64,000 bases of DNA from Algibacter sp. L3A6. GTDB lineage: Bacteria > Bacteroidota > Bacteroidia > Flavobacteriales > Flavobacteriaceae. Every line of letters begins with the position of its first letter. Positions within the stretch are counted from its first letter, which is position 1. Made by a program: the position numbers and the translations under genes. This document shows, piece after piece, positions 1-8,831 of the stretch. Location: assembly GCF_009796825.1 (NCBI RefSeq), contig NZ_CP047030.1, positions 496,001 to 560,000 of the forward strand, in the 5' to 3' direction. The notes below the pieces were generated by a model. That model searched no databases, had not been told where the DNA came from, and saw only the letters and a program-made list of their open reading frames with translations.

Positions 1-455
1 AGAGTAACCAACGGAATCTTATCCCCACTTAAAGCGAATGTAATAGTTTGGCGAACTTCCTCTTGCTTAGCAACAATTAAAGGTTCCATACCTGTTGGAA
101 AAGAAGGCACACGATCTACCGCGTTCTTAACTTCTAATAACATAAAATCTATATTTTCACCCGTTTCAATTTCAACAGTAATGGTTCCGCTATTTTCTCT
201 AGAAACCGATGTTACTCTATCTACACCGCGTAATCCTTTTAAGTTATCTTCTATTTTTAAAACAACACCTTCTTCTATTTCTTGCGGAGATGCACCTGGA
301 TAAGCAACGCTTATGGTTACTATTTTAGAATCGGTTAAAGGGAAAAACGAAGACTTAAGCGATAAGATCCCGATAGTACCGAACAATACAAATGCTAAAA
401 TAAAAATATTTACAGCAACGTGATACTTAATAAAATAAGTAATTAACTTTCTCAT
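1..455 (-). CDS. RND efflux permease, N-terminal part (cut by window edge)
   Basis: This is the first 151 or so residues of an AcrB-type inner-membrane RND transporter; the rest lies beyond position 1. I translated the minus strand from an ATG at 455-453. It begins MRKLITYFIKYHVAVNIFIL, a short cytoplasmic stretch and first membrane helix, and then runs into a periplasmic porter-type segment with AYPGASPQEIEEGV, a typical RND motif. The ATG shares one base with the stop of the adaptor gene upstream (TAATG), so the two are probably translationally coupled. With the adaptor it would form an export pump; the outer-membrane partner is not in view. The substrate cannot be told. Confidence 0.88.
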   Translation of the reverse strand, partial: MRKLITYFIKYHVAVNIFILAFVLFGTIGILSLKSSFFPLTDSKIVTISVAYPGASPQEIEEGVVLKIEDNLKGLRGVDRVTSVSRENSGTITVEIETGENIDFMLLEVKNAVDRVPSFPTGMEPLIVAKQEEVRQTITFALSGDKIPLVT

Positions 456-1585
456 TATTTATCGTCCGTTTTATCTGTTGTTTTAAAAGGCTTAACAAGC
501 ATTCCGGCGTAAGCGCCTGGCACTGCCTTTTTAAGAATTACTGTACCATTTGGCACATTCTTTAAAACCACTTTTGTTTCAGAAAAATAGACAGGTTTAG
601 CAGGCATTACATCAAGTAAACTATCTCTAACAATAAAAATCTCGTTACTTTCTGATAATAATCCTCTATCGATTTCTATAGCATCCTCCTCATCCCGAGC
701 GTCTAGTTGCGCTTCGAGATACAAGCCTTCTTTTAAAGTATCGTCCTTAACATCAATATAAGCCGTAATGGTTTGCGTGGTAGCGTCTACGCTTCCGTTA
801 ACGCGAGACACAAGACCTGTATAAGTTTCGGTTTTATCTAAATTAGTCAGTTTCACAGTTTCGCCAACTTTAAGCATACTAGCATAACTTTTACTTAAGG
901 CTACTTCCATTTCGTATACAGAAGGATCAATAAACTCACCTAATTTCTGTCCGCCTCTCACCAAAGAACCTTCCGTTACTAAGGCTTCAGTTAAAATACC
1001 CGAAAAAGGAGCAGAAATATTATACTTAAATAAACGCTGTTCTAAATTTTTAACATTGTAATAACTAGATACAATACCACGACCGGTAATAAAATAGTTT
1101 TCTTTATCCGAAGTCATTTTTGGTAACTCTGGTGTTGTTTTATTTAAATCGAAACTAGAAAGATAATCTTGCCATTTCTGAAAAACATCTGTAAAATCTA
1201 AACGCAAATCTGGCATTATTGCCGCAATATCGTTATATAAATTACTTTTGGCAGATTGAACACTTGAGTAATATTCCGAAGCATCTACACGTATAAGCGT
1301 TTGCCCTTTTCTGTACTTTTGCCCTGGTTTAAAAAGAATATTAGACGATTTAAAAATCCCTTCAACTTCCGAGTAAATTTCCATACGACGCTTAGCAACC
1401 AAGCTTCCGTTTGCCGGAATTACAATCTGAATTGTACTATTTACAACGGTATCAGTAAGAACCATTTTTACAACTTTCTCCTTAATAGGTTTAGGTTTGT
1501 TCTTTTCGTCAATGAGTTTTTTAGCAAAAAAAACAGAAAACCCAATGAATAAAATTCCTATGCCGGAAAGTATAAAATTTCGCAT
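455..1585 (-). CDS. RND periplasmic adaptor (membrane fusion protein)
   Basis: A 376-residue HlyD/AcrA-like adaptor that would bridge the inner-membrane RND pump encoded just downstream to an outer-membrane channel. It has an N-terminal membrane anchor (residues 1-22), then a barrel-sandwich half around residues 50-110 (GSLVAKRRMEIYSEVEGIF, GQKYRKGQTLIRVD), a short helical region, the second lipoyl-like half (ISAPFSGILTEALVTEGSLV, about 190-210) and beta-barrel sequence. The helical hairpin is short for the family. The gene overlaps the permease start by one base, so the pair is an operon. A TAnnTTTG-like box lies just upstream. The family call is firm; the exported substrate is unknown. Confidence 0.88.
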   Translation of the reverse strand: MRNFILSGIGILFIGFSVFFAKKLIDEKNKPKPIKEKVVKMVLTDTVVNSTIQIVIPANGSLVAKRRMEIYSEVEGIFKSSNILFKPGQKYRKGQTLIRVDASEYYSSVQSAKSNLYNDIAAIMPDLRLDFTDVFQKWQDYLSSFDLNKTTPELPKMTSDKENYFITGRGIVSSYYNVKNLEQRLFKYNISAPFSGILTEALVTEGSLVRGGQKLGEFIDPSVYEMEVALSKSYASMLKVGETVKLTNLDKTETYTGLVSRVNGSVDATTQTITAYIDVKDDTLKEGLYLEAQLDARDEEDAIEIDRGLLSESNEIFIVRDSLLDVMPAKPVYFSETKVVLKNVPNGTVILKKAVPGAYAGMLVKPFKTTDKTDDK

Positions 1586-1610
1586 GATAATGGTTTTGGT
1601 GGTAAGTTGT

Positions 1611-1618
1611 CAAAATTA
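1611..1618 (-). promoter_or_regulatory. Candidate -7 box for the RND adaptor/permease operon
   Basis: On the minus strand this reads TAATTTTG, an exact match to the flavobacterial -7 consensus TAnnTTTG, about 25 bases before the adaptor ATG. I see no matching -33 TTG at the usual distance, so the call is tentative. It sits between the ABC-F terminator and the adaptor gene, where a promoter is expected. Confidence 0.33.
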
Positions 1619-1640
1619 CCCAATAACTCATCCCGAAAAG

Positions 1641-1689
1641 TTAAAAAAAACATAAAAAAAACGGAAACTACACATTTGCAGTTTCCGTT
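1641..1689 (-). terminator. Rho-independent terminator of the ABC-F gene
   Basis: A perfect 10-bp inverted repeat (AACGGAAACT at 1660-1669 and its complement at 1680-1689) with a 10-base loop. Read on the minus strand, it is followed by a run of eight T and further T-rich sequence. It lies 80 bases beyond the stop of the ABC-F ATPase, so it should end that transcript. Confidence 0.85.
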
Positions 1690-1768
1690 AAAATTTTAAA
1701 GAAATCTAAATATTATTGTTAATTACTCACGTAAATTTAAATTTCAGGTATTAAATCAGGTTTTTAAC

Positions 1769-3673
1769 CTAAAACTTTTCAATTTCCATTTGAATATCTT
1801 CCCATTTTTGCATAAAATTCTGCAAATCAGATTTCATTTTTTGGTAATCATCAAAGAAATTTGGTTTAGATGAAACTTCTTCATAATTAATTTCAAGCTC
1901 AGCATCTATCTTTTTAATTTTGCGCTCCATCTCGCTAATTTTAGACTCAACGTTGCTTAATTTATTATTTAAAGATTTTATTTTCTTTTGATCTTCGTAA
2001 GATTGCTGATTTTTTTCCTTCGGAACTTCCTTAATTACCGTACGTTTTTCAACCTCACGTAAACTATCTACATTTCGTTTCTCTAAGTAATAATCAATAT
2101 CACCTAGGTATTTCTTTATTTGCTGGTCTTTAAACTCGTAAACCGTATGCGTTAACCCTTGTAGAAAATCACGATCATGCGAAACTAATATTAACGTACC
2201 TTCAAAGCGCTTTAAAGCCTCCTTCAATACATTTTTAGATTTAATATCTAAGTGATTGGTAGGCTCATCCATTATTAGCACGTTAAACGGTTGCAACATT
2301 AATTTTGCTAACGCCAAACGGTTACGCTCACCACCCGAAAGTACACGTACATATTTTTCAGCCTCGTCTCCTCTAAACAAAAACGACCCTAAAATATCTC
2401 GAACCTTACTACGGTTCGTTTCATTTGCAGCATCAATCATGGTATCTAAAACGGTTTTGTTACCATCTAAATACTCGGCTTGGTTTTGAGCAAAATATCC
2501 AATCTGCACATTATGTCCCAATTTTAATTCACCGTCATGTTTAATATCTCCTACCATTATTTTGGCAAGTGTAGATTTACCTTGTCCGTTCTGACCCACA
2601 AAAGCGGTTTTAGTATCACGTTCAATAAGTAAATCAATAGCACTTAAAACTTGATTGTCACCATATTTTTTGGAGATTTTGTTGGTTTCAACTACTACTT
2701 TCCCTGGTGTAATAGATACTGGGAAGTTAAGCGTCATTACGCTATTATCATCCTCATCAACTTCAATTCTATCAATTTTATCAAGCTTTTTAATAAGCGA
2801 TTGCGCCATAGTAGCCTTAGATGCTTTCGCTCTAAACTTCTCAATAAGCTTCTCGGTTTGCTCAATTTGTTTTTGTTGATTTTTTTGAGAAGCCAATTGT
2901 TGCGTTCTCAATTCCTCACGCAATACTAAAAACTTAGAATACGGTTTAGGGTAATCATATATTCTTCCTAAAGAAATTTCAATAGTTCTATTAGTAACAT
3001 TATCCAAAAACATTTTATCGTGAGATACAATAGCTACGGCACCGGTATAGTTTCTTAAAAAGCTTTCTAACCAAATAATAGATTCAATATCCAAGTGATT
3101 GGTAGGCTCATCGAGTAGTAAGATGTCATTATTTTGTAATAATAATTTAGCCAACTCAATACGCATACGCCATCCACCCGAAAAAGTATCGGTAAGTTTT
3201 CCAAAATCTTCACGTTTAAAGCCTAAACCTTGTAAAATCTTTTCAGTATCTCCTTGGTAATTGTAACCTCCTAAAATATCGTATTGATGCTGTAAATCAT
3301 TGATATCTACCATTAATTGGTGGTAACCTTCACTCTCATAATCGGTACGTTCGGCCATTTGAGTGTTAACCTCTTCCATTTTGGCCTCCAATTCCTTAAT
3401 TTCAACAAAAGCCTCGTAAGCCTCCTCTAAAACCGTACGACCTAAAATAAAATCGATATCCTGTTTTAAAAAGCCAATCTTTAATTCTTTATCTGCAGCA
3501 ATTTGTCCTGTATCAGGCTCCATTTCTTTCGATAAAATTTTAAGCATGGTCGATTTTCCAGCCCCATTTTTTCCAATAAGGCCTATTCTATCGCCGTTTC
3601 CAAGTTTAAATGTAATATCTTCAAACAAGTATTCGCCTTGAAATGAAACCGATAAATTATGAATGTTCATCAT
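1769..3673 (-). CDS. ABC-F family ATPase (duplicated ABC domains, no membrane part)
   Basis: A soluble 634-residue protein with two ABC nucleotide-binding domains in tandem, the layout of ABC-F translation factors (Uup/YheS/EttA group), which act at the ribosome rather than in transport. The first domain has Walker A GLIGKNGAGKST near residue 35, signature SGGW near 165 and Walker B LLLDEPTNHLD. A charged linker near 245-300 (TQQLASQKNQQKQIEQTEK) matches the P-site tRNA interaction motif region. The second domain has Walker A GQNGQGKS and signature LSGGERNR. A coiled-coil C-terminus (about 560-634, rich in K and E) follows, as in Uup. It starts with two adjacent Met codons and either could be used. 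The gene appears monocistronic, with its own terminator. The exact subfamily is not assigned. Confidence 0.9.
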   Translation of the reverse strand: MMNIHNLSVSFQGEYLFEDITFKLGNGDRIGLIGKNGAGKSTMLKILSKEMEPDTGQIAADKELKIGFLKQDIDFILGRTVLEEAYEAFVEIKELEAKMEEVNTQMAERTDYESEGYHQLMVDINDLQHQYDILGGYNYQGDTEKILQGLGFKREDFGKLTDTFSGGWRMRIELAKLLLQNNDILLLDEPTNHLDIESIIWLESFLRNYTGAVAIVSHDKMFLDNVTNRTIEISLGRIYDYPKPYSKFLVLREELRTQQLASQKNQQKQIEQTEKLIEKFRAKASKATMAQSLIKKLDKIDRIEVDEDDNSVMTLNFPVSITPGKVVVETNKISKKYGDNQVLSAIDLLIERDTKTAFVGQNGQGKSTLAKIMVGDIKHDGELKLGHNVQIGYFAQNQAEYLDGNKTVLDTMIDAANETNRSKVRDILGSFLFRGDEAEKYVRVLSGGERNRLALAKLMLQPFNVLIMDEPTNHLDIKSKNVLKEALKRFEGTLILVSHDRDFLQGLTHTVYEFKDQQIKKYLGDIDYYLEKRNVDSLREVEKRTVIKEVPKEKNQQSYEDQKKIKSLNNKLSNVESKISEMERKIKKIDAELEINYEEVSSKPNFFDDYQKMKSDLQNFMQKWEDIQMEIEKF

Positions 3674-3715
3674 AGAAATGTAACTTTTATTACAAAGTTT
3701 TAGTTATAAAAATCT

Positions 3716-3723
3716 TATTTTTG
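3716..3723 (+). promoter_or_regulatory. Candidate -7 box for the DUF983 gene
   Basis: TATTTTTG fits TAnnTTTG and lies 35 bases before the ATG at 3759. No clear -33 TTG is present upstream, so this is weak support. It favours the ATG at 3759 over a TTG start at 3732, which would lie almost on the transcription start. Confidence 0.33.
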
Positions 3724-3758
3724 CTTTGTAATTGCGCTTGCAAAAATACACAAATTAT

Positions 3759-4142
3759 ATGTTTAAAAAAGGCTCAAAAGTATATAGTATTTTCACGGGA
3801 ACTTGTCCTAAATGTCAAGAAGAATCTATGTACACCAACAAAAACCCATATGTACTTACCGAAACCTTAAACATGCACGAAAAATGCAGTAATTGTGGTA
3901 CAAAATACAAGATAGAACCATCATTTTTCTATGGCGCTATGTACGTGAGTTACGGTGTTGGTATAGCTTTTGCCGTTGCGGCCTTTGTAATTAGCAGTTT
4001 TGTGTTCGATGCGACTTTAAATGGAATATTCATCGCTATTATTGCAACACTTATTGGTTTTATGCCGGTAATTATGAGGGTTTCTAGAAATATTTGGATC
4101 AATCTTTTTATGAGTTACGACAAAAAATTAGCAAAAAAATAA
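3759..4142 (+). CDS. DUF983 membrane protein with zinc ribbon
   Basis: A 127-residue protein of the DUF983 family, function unknown. The N-terminal half holds a four-cysteine zinc ribbon, CPKC and CSNC, about 30 residues apart. The C-terminal half has two hydrophobic segments (SYGVGIAFAVAAFVISSFVF and GIFIAIIATLIGFMPVIM), so it should sit in the inner membrane with the ribbon outside the bilayer. An open frame extends upstream to a TTG at 3732, but I choose the ATG at 3759, which gives MFKKGSKVYSIF, the usual family N-terminus. It is flanked by the divergent ABC-F gene and a structured intergenic repeat, so it is probably transcribed alone. Confidence 0.82.
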   Translation: MFKKGSKVYSIFTGTCPKCQEESMYTNKNPYVLTETLNMHEKCSNCGTKYKIEPSFFYGAMYVSYGVGIAFAVAAFVISSFVFDATLNGIFIAIIATLIGFMPVIMRVSRNIWINLFMSYDKKLAKK

Positions 4143-4157
4143 AGTTAATTTTATTTT

Positions 4158-4281
4158 GGGCGTTACCTTTTACAATTCTGCAAGGTTAAAACAACCTAGC
4201 AAAATTGCAAAAGGTCGGGCTTTCACTACTCGCTACCTCCTACCGTCGGGGAGCTTAAACAAGCCGTTCAATCCCTAACGC
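4158..4281. repeat. Structured intergenic element with nested inverted repeats
   Basis: The 188 bases between the convergent DUF983 and FAD-oxidoreductase genes hold no ORF but are clearly structured. The ends are inverted: GCGTTA at 4160-4165 and TAACGC at 4276-4281. Just inside the left end, 4166-4185 pairs with 4195-4214 in 17 of 20 positions around a 9-base loop, giving a long hairpin. The rest (TCGGGCTTTCACTACTCGC and onward) is richer in G+C than its surroundings. From memory it resembles short dispersed elements seen between flavobacterial genes; that is recollection, not a search. Only one copy is seen in this window. Confidence 0.6.
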
Positions 4282-4330
4282 AAACCAATCCGCCAGAGTT
4301 ATCTTCGTAACTATAATCAAAAAAGGATAT

Positions 4331-5371
4331 TTACTTAAAACGAGCAATATCTATTTCAGGCTCTAAAAGCGTACCTAATTCAATAAACTCATAGAGCGCT
4401 TTAGCAACGTAAGGCCCTATCATTACGCCACGTGTTCCCAAACCGTTTAAAACATATAAGTTTCCATAATCACTATGCTTCCCTATTAAAGGACGTCTAT
4501 CTTTTACAGTTGGCCTAATTCCCGCCACTTGATTTACTACAGTGAAATCGCAATTAATTACCTTTTCTAACTTATCTAAAAGCTCTTTTTTAGCCTTATC
4601 TGTAACATCGTGTGTAGTATCATGCCAATCGTAAGTAGCGCCTACGGTATATAAATCGTTCCCTAACGGAATTAAAAACACACCAGCCTTCAATACAACC
4701 TCCATATTTAAGTAAGGCGCCAAAATAGTAAGCAACTCACCTTTGGTTGGCACCATTGGTAAATGGCTAAAAAACGGATTTTTAGTCACTCCAAAACCTT
4801 CAGCAAACACAATATGCTTCGCCTCAATGTGTTTGTAGCTTACCATAGCATCATCACTTTCTAAAACATCATAATCAAAATCACTTTCAATTAAAAGACC
4901 ATCTTTAAGTAAATCTGTTTTATAGGTTTCAATTAAAGTTTTTACATCTACTCTTCCTGTGGTTAAAACTTCACCGAAACTAAACGGAGCATTGATAGCT
5001 TCATTTGTGCTCTTAACCAATTTAGTAGATAGGTATTGGGTTAATCTCGGTTTGTCCGATGCCGTAAACCAATCGTTCTGTTCTTCTAAAGAGGCAAACT
5101 TCCTGTAAACAGGGATTTTATAATCCAATTTCACGTTAAGTCTTTTTTCTATGTTTTCATAGACGTTTAAAGCTAAATCAATTTGCTCTTCACTTTTCCA
5201 AACCGATGTGAACCGCTTTAGAACAACCGGATTATACAATCCGCCTGCCACGGTAGACGATTGTTGTGAGGCATTATCAAACACCACAAAACTCTTGCTA
5301 TGGGCCTTTAATTGCTCACAAAAACTAATACCGGCTAAGCCAATTCCAACAATAATATAATCTACTTTCAT
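4331..5371 (-). CDS. FAD-dependent oxidoreductase, DAO family
   Basis: A 346-residue flavoenzyme of the D-amino-acid oxidase/glycine oxidase fold. The N-terminus MKVDYIIVGIGLAGISFCEQL carries the dinucleotide-binding GxGxxG motif (GIGLAG), and the C-terminal region has the usual FAD closing motif (VLNGLGTRGVMIGPYVAKAL). An open frame reaches 5422, but the extra 17 residues would run into the terminator stem at 5412-5439, so I place the start at the Met codon at 5371. It probably acts in the cytoplasm on an amine or amino acid. The substrate is not evident, and neither neighbour helps. Confidence 0.82.
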   Translation of the reverse strand: MKVDYIIVGIGLAGISFCEQLKAHSKSFVVFDNASQQSSTVAGGLYNPVVLKRFTSVWKSEEQIDLALNVYENIEKRLNVKLDYKIPVYRKFASLEEQNDWFTASDKPRLTQYLSTKLVKSTNEAINAPFSFGEVLTTGRVDVKTLIETYKTDLLKDGLLIESDFDYDVLESDDAMVSYKHIEAKHIVFAEGFGVTKNPFFSHLPMVPTKGELLTILAPYLNMEVVLKAGVFLIPLGNDLYTVGATYDWHDTTHDVTDKAKKELLDKLEKVINCDFTVVNQVAGIRPTVKDRRPLIGKHSDYGNLYVLNGLGTRGVMIGPYVAKALYEFIELGTLLEPEIDIARFK

Positions 5372-5402
5372 GTATTGCGAAGATAAATATTTACAAACTT
5401 TA

Positions 5403-5439
5403 TTTAACAAAAAAACGCTCACTTAAAAGTGAGCGTTTT
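5403..5439 (-). terminator. Terminator of the gldKLMN operon
   Basis: Perfect 11-bp stem (AAAACGCTCAC at 5412-5422, complement at 5429-5439) with a 6-base loop. On the minus strand it is followed by seven T. It begins 22 bases past the gldN stop, so it ends the gliding operon. The opposite strand is also T-rich, though nothing obvious needs it there. Confidence 0.85.
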
Positions 5440-5461
5440 ATATTTTTATGAAATCTAGAAT

Positions 5462-6352
5462 TTAATATGTCCACATATCTAATTCAAAATCTCTAATTTT
5501 ATCTTTAATTCTATCAGATTCTAATAGTTGCATTAAAGCATTATCAGAAATGTATTCCGATACGGCTCTATCACCTTGTACGTTTTCTTCTTTATAAGTA
5601 TAACCATGAAAACGACGCGCATTCAATATATGATCGAATGAAAATGGCATAGAACTATTTTTGTCATTAAACGATTTTGCTTCGTGTAAAACCTCACGAG
5701 CATCTGGGAAGAATACCCAGAATAATTCAACTAAGTCTGGCTCATCGTCATCAATAAAGTTAACATCTGGCGCCACTGGTGCAATACCTAGTAAACGGTA
5801 TTTCATTTCAGCTTGACGTTTATCAAAATACCAAAGTCCTTTAATGTGGTATTCTCTAATTTCTGCAGCTGTTATATCTCTTCTATTGATGTACTCCGCA
5901 GAAAGTTCTTCTCCAGCATTTAACTGCTCGATACCAACTCCTGTTGTATCAATTTTAGATAATGCAGATTCAATATCTTTTAACGTTCTTTTCGCATTAA
6001 AATACGAATCGTCATAGATGTTTTCAATCTTACCATTTTTAATGTTCTTCATTAGAACATCGTATAATGAACGTCTGTTACTACTAATGTTATTAGTATC
6101 TATAGGATAGTACAAAGGAAAGTTAGAACGTTCATCTAAAACAACTTTTTCCCAAGTCATTTTTGAAAATAGAATATCACGATCATCAACATAACCGTAT
6201 TCTAAAGGTTTATCGTTATCTACAGCCTTTTGAGCATCTGTTCTAACACCAATTTCTTCTGGGCTTTTCGCATTTAAAATATTTGCCTGAGCAAACATAC
6301 CAGATACGGTACAAACAGTTGTTACAGTTAATAAAAAACTTTTCAAATTCAT
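5462..6352 (-). CDS. gldN: Gliding motility protein GldN
   Basis: GldN, a periplasmic component of the type IX secretion/gliding machinery, forming a ring with the lipoprotein GldK at the outer membrane. The 296-residue product begins MNLKSFLLTVTTVCTVSGMF with a signal peptide cleaved near AQA. The body contains family-typical sequence such as RDILFSKMTWEKVVLDE, FPLYYP, and LVELFWVFFPDAREVLHEA. An upstream in-frame Met at 6403 would add 17 residues before the signal peptide, so 6352 is preferred. It is last in gldK-gldL-gldM-gldN and is followed by a strong terminator. Identification rests on sequence and the classical gene order. Confidence 0.95.
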   Translation of the reverse strand: MNLKSFLLTVTTVCTVSGMFAQANILNAKSPEEIGVRTDAQKAVDNDKPLEYGYVDDRDILFSKMTWEKVVLDERSNFPLYYPIDTNNISSNRRSLYDVLMKNIKNGKIENIYDDSYFNAKRTLKDIESALSKIDTTGVGIEQLNAGEELSAEYINRRDITAAEIREYHIKGLWYFDKRQAEMKYRLLGIAPVAPDVNFIDDDEPDLVELFWVFFPDAREVLHEAKSFNDKNSSMPFSFDHILNARRFHGYTYKEENVQGDRAVSEYISDNALMQLLESDRIKDKIRDFELDMWTY

Positions 6353-6469
6353 GTGCTTACTATTTATTGTTTTTAATGAAACATCTAAAATAAAAATACT
6401 CATTTTATTTTAGATGCTCATCCTATAATACTTATTATTCAGTAATAACTAAACGTTATGTTTTCGTTT

Positions 6470-8032
6470 TTAGTTTGTAAGCTCGATAATAATTGGTGAT
6501 ACTTTTTTAAGTATTACACTAACACCGGTTGCTTTGGCCTGAATATCAAAAATTGTAACATCAGATCCACGCTTAGCTTTACGTAAAGCTCCTTTTGCTC
6601 TACTATCTAATTTACTACCACTTACACTTATTGTTGGTTGTCCTGGTACTTTAAATTTGAATCCAGTAACACGTAATGGTAATTCAAAATCAAAATCATC
6701 AAACTTAGCACCGATAGTAGAAATTTCAAGACTATTACGTTGCATTTTTACAGCACCATCTTCACCTCTTACAGTTCCTGTTGGTTTTGGTAAATCTTTA
6801 ATTCTAAATGTTGCTTTATCTCCTACGTTACCACCACCGTCAGGTAATGATGCACTTACGTTAATAGTTACTTCTCTACCTTTAATTCTAGTAGCATCCA
6901 TAACATATTTACTTCCAGAAACTTTAGCTAAACCTTGAGCTTTAGCATTTACTTTATTATCAGGTACACCTGCAAAAGAAATAGTCATTGGGTTTTTAAC
7001 ACCTCTATAAACTACATTCATTTTATCTGCAGAAATAGTTGCTGAATTTGGTTTTGCAACCGTTGCAAAAGATGAGTTTACAGGTACTTCAACCTCTTCT
7101 CCATCTTGAGCAAAATATAAAGCTCCTGCAATTTTATGCTCTCCAACTCCACCAGTTCCAACTTTAAGTTTCACCTTACCGCCTTCAATAATGTATTGTT
7201 TATCGCTAAGTTTTCTACCATCTAAAGTTAATTCAACTCTACTTGGTTTTGTTGAAGCATCTGTACGACCTAAAACAATTTGTCCGTCGAATTGCTCTCC
7301 ATTAAAATAAGCAGATTTAGATGTTTCCATTAAAGTAGTATAGTTGGTCATAGACACCTCACTAGAAAGTGTTCCTTGCAACATATTACCTAATATTTCA
7401 GATTCTGTTGTTTTAATATCAGACTGTAATTGAGTCATTTTAGTTAAAGAAGCTACTAAAGGAAATCCTTTGAAGTTATGATCTAACCACTCTACAGTTC
7501 CTGCACCACGTTTAACATCGTCAGTATTAAATTTGTCTTTTACAGATTTAACTACATCTTCCATGCCTTTTTGGCCTTCAATAAGTTTAAGAACTCCTTC
7601 TCTAAAGCCAACTATTTTAGCTTTAAATTCTTCGCCTTCAGCTTTTAATTTTCCACCTTTAAAGAAGTTTTGATCTAAATAATCACCCTTATCCATACTT
7701 TCGTATTCTTCAGGATTATCAACCGTTGCGGTCATTTTAGTTTTTAATTCTTCTAGGTATGCGCTAAAATCTCCAGCTAATTGATCTAAAGCTTCACCTT
7801 TAGCCTTTAAAGGCTCGTATTTCTCAGGTTGCTCTTCAGCTTTTAACTTTAAATTATCTACGAATGATTTATTTCTCAATTCTGCAGACTCGTTAGATTC
7901 AACAAGTCTCTCGTTCATTAATCCGAATGCTGAAAGTACTTCTTTCGACATATTTAATGCTAACATCGCAATAAATATGAGGTACATTAGATTAATCATT
8001 TTTTGTCTAGGTGATAAATTTCCTCCTGCCAT
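6470..8032 (-). CDS. gldM: Gliding motility/T9SS motor protein GldM
   Basis: GldM, 520 residues, the long periplasmic shaft of the proton-driven motor for type IX secretion and gliding. A single N-terminal helix (INLMYLIFIAMLALNMSKEVL, about residues 13-33) pairs with GldL in the inner membrane, and the preceding GGNLSPRQKM is characteristic. The rest is periplasmic: a helical bundle to about residue 220, then several beta-sandwich domains that reach GldK/GldN at the outer membrane. Length matches the family. It lies 66 bases after gldL and 117 before gldN on the same strand. Confidence 0.97.
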   Translation of the reverse strand: MAGGNLSPRQKMINLMYLIFIAMLALNMSKEVLSAFGLMNERLVESNESAELRNKSFVDNLKLKAEEQPEKYEPLKAKGEALDQLAGDFSAYLEELKTKMTATVDNPEEYESMDKGDYLDQNFFKGGKLKAEGEEFKAKIVGFREGVLKLIEGQKGMEDVVKSVKDKFNTDDVKRGAGTVEWLDHNFKGFPLVASLTKMTQLQSDIKTTESEILGNMLQGTLSSEVSMTNYTTLMETSKSAYFNGEQFDGQIVLGRTDASTKPSRVELTLDGRKLSDKQYIIEGGKVKLKVGTGGVGEHKIAGALYFAQDGEEVEVPVNSSFATVAKPNSATISADKMNVVYRGVKNPMTISFAGVPDNKVNAKAQGLAKVSGSKYVMDATRIKGREVTINVSASLPDGGGNVGDKATFRIKDLPKPTGTVRGEDGAVKMQRNSLEISTIGAKFDDFDFELPLRVTGFKFKVPGQPTISVSGSKLDSRAKGALRKAKRGSDVTIFDIQAKATGVSVILKKVSPIIIELTN

Positions 8033-8098
8033 GGTTAATTAGGTTTTTAATGGTTAATTAATAATAAGTAATTTGGGGTTATTAATTAGCCTAATTAA

Positions 8099-8743
8099 TT
8101 ATTTATTCATTGCAGATAACATACCTCCGTAAACACCATTTAATGATGATAAGTTTGAAGCTAAAGATTGCATTTGTTCTTTTAATTTCGCTGCATTTTC
8201 AACAGATTCTTCATTAATACTTGCTTGTTTACTAGCACTTTCTAATTGTACTTTGTATAAACCGTTTAATGATTCCATTTGAGATGCTGCTAAAGATAAC
8301 TCTGCACCATATTTTTTTGTTGCTTCCATAGAATCTACAGTAGACCCCATATTTTTTGCAGCTCCTTCAAAGTTTTTAATGCTATCTCCTAAGCTTGCAA
8401 TTAACTCACCGTCAATTTTAGCTTCTTTTAGTAAACTATCTAATTTTTTAGATAACATACCTTGAGCATCATCATTTTGAGCTACTACTTCTTTTTTTGA
8501 TCCCATACCACCAGCTAATTCTGGGTATACTAAAGACCAGTCTAATTCATCATCAACAGGTTCAAATGCTGATACTGCAAAAATAAGCGCTTCTGTTACT
8601 AGACCAATTGTTAAGAGTGTATTACCATTTAGTGGTCCAAACTCCATGTGTGTTATTTTGAATAATGCACCAAGGATAACAACTGCTGCTCCTAATCCAT
8701 ACATCATGTTCATGATTTTTTTACTTCCTTTTGACTTTGCCAT
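8099..8743 (-). CDS. gldL: Gliding motility/T9SS motor protein GldL
   Basis: GldL, 214 residues, the inner-membrane proton-channel partner of GldM. It starts MAKSKGSKKIMNMMYGLGAA and has two membrane helices (about 12-32 and 40-60) joined by ITHMEFGPLNGN. The second helix ends near a conserved acidic residue (VTEALIFAVSAFEP), the kind of residue used for proton flow. The C-terminal cytoplasmic part is a long coiled coil (about 95-214). It sits between gldK and gldM in the standard order. Confidence 0.97.
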   Translation of the reverse strand: MAKSKGSKKIMNMMYGLGAAVVILGALFKITHMEFGPLNGNTLLTIGLVTEALIFAVSAFEPVDDELDWSLVYPELAGGMGSKKEVVAQNDDAQGMLSKKLDSLLKEAKIDGELIASLGDSIKNFEGAAKNMGSTVDSMEATKKYGAELSLAASQMESLNGLYKVQLESASKQASINEESVENAAKLKEQMQSLASNLSSLNGVYGGMLSAMNK

Positions 8744-8831
8744 AATTTCTGATTTTAATTTAAGTACGAATACTTAAGTAGGTTAATTAATAAAAATTTA
8801 TAATGATTTGATTTGATTTAATACAATTAGC

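Noticed and set aside
4158..4281. Possible integron attC site
   Set aside because: attC sites begin with an AAC-type and end with a GTT-type core; here the order is reversed (GCGTTA first, TAACGC last). There is no integrase or cassette array nearby.
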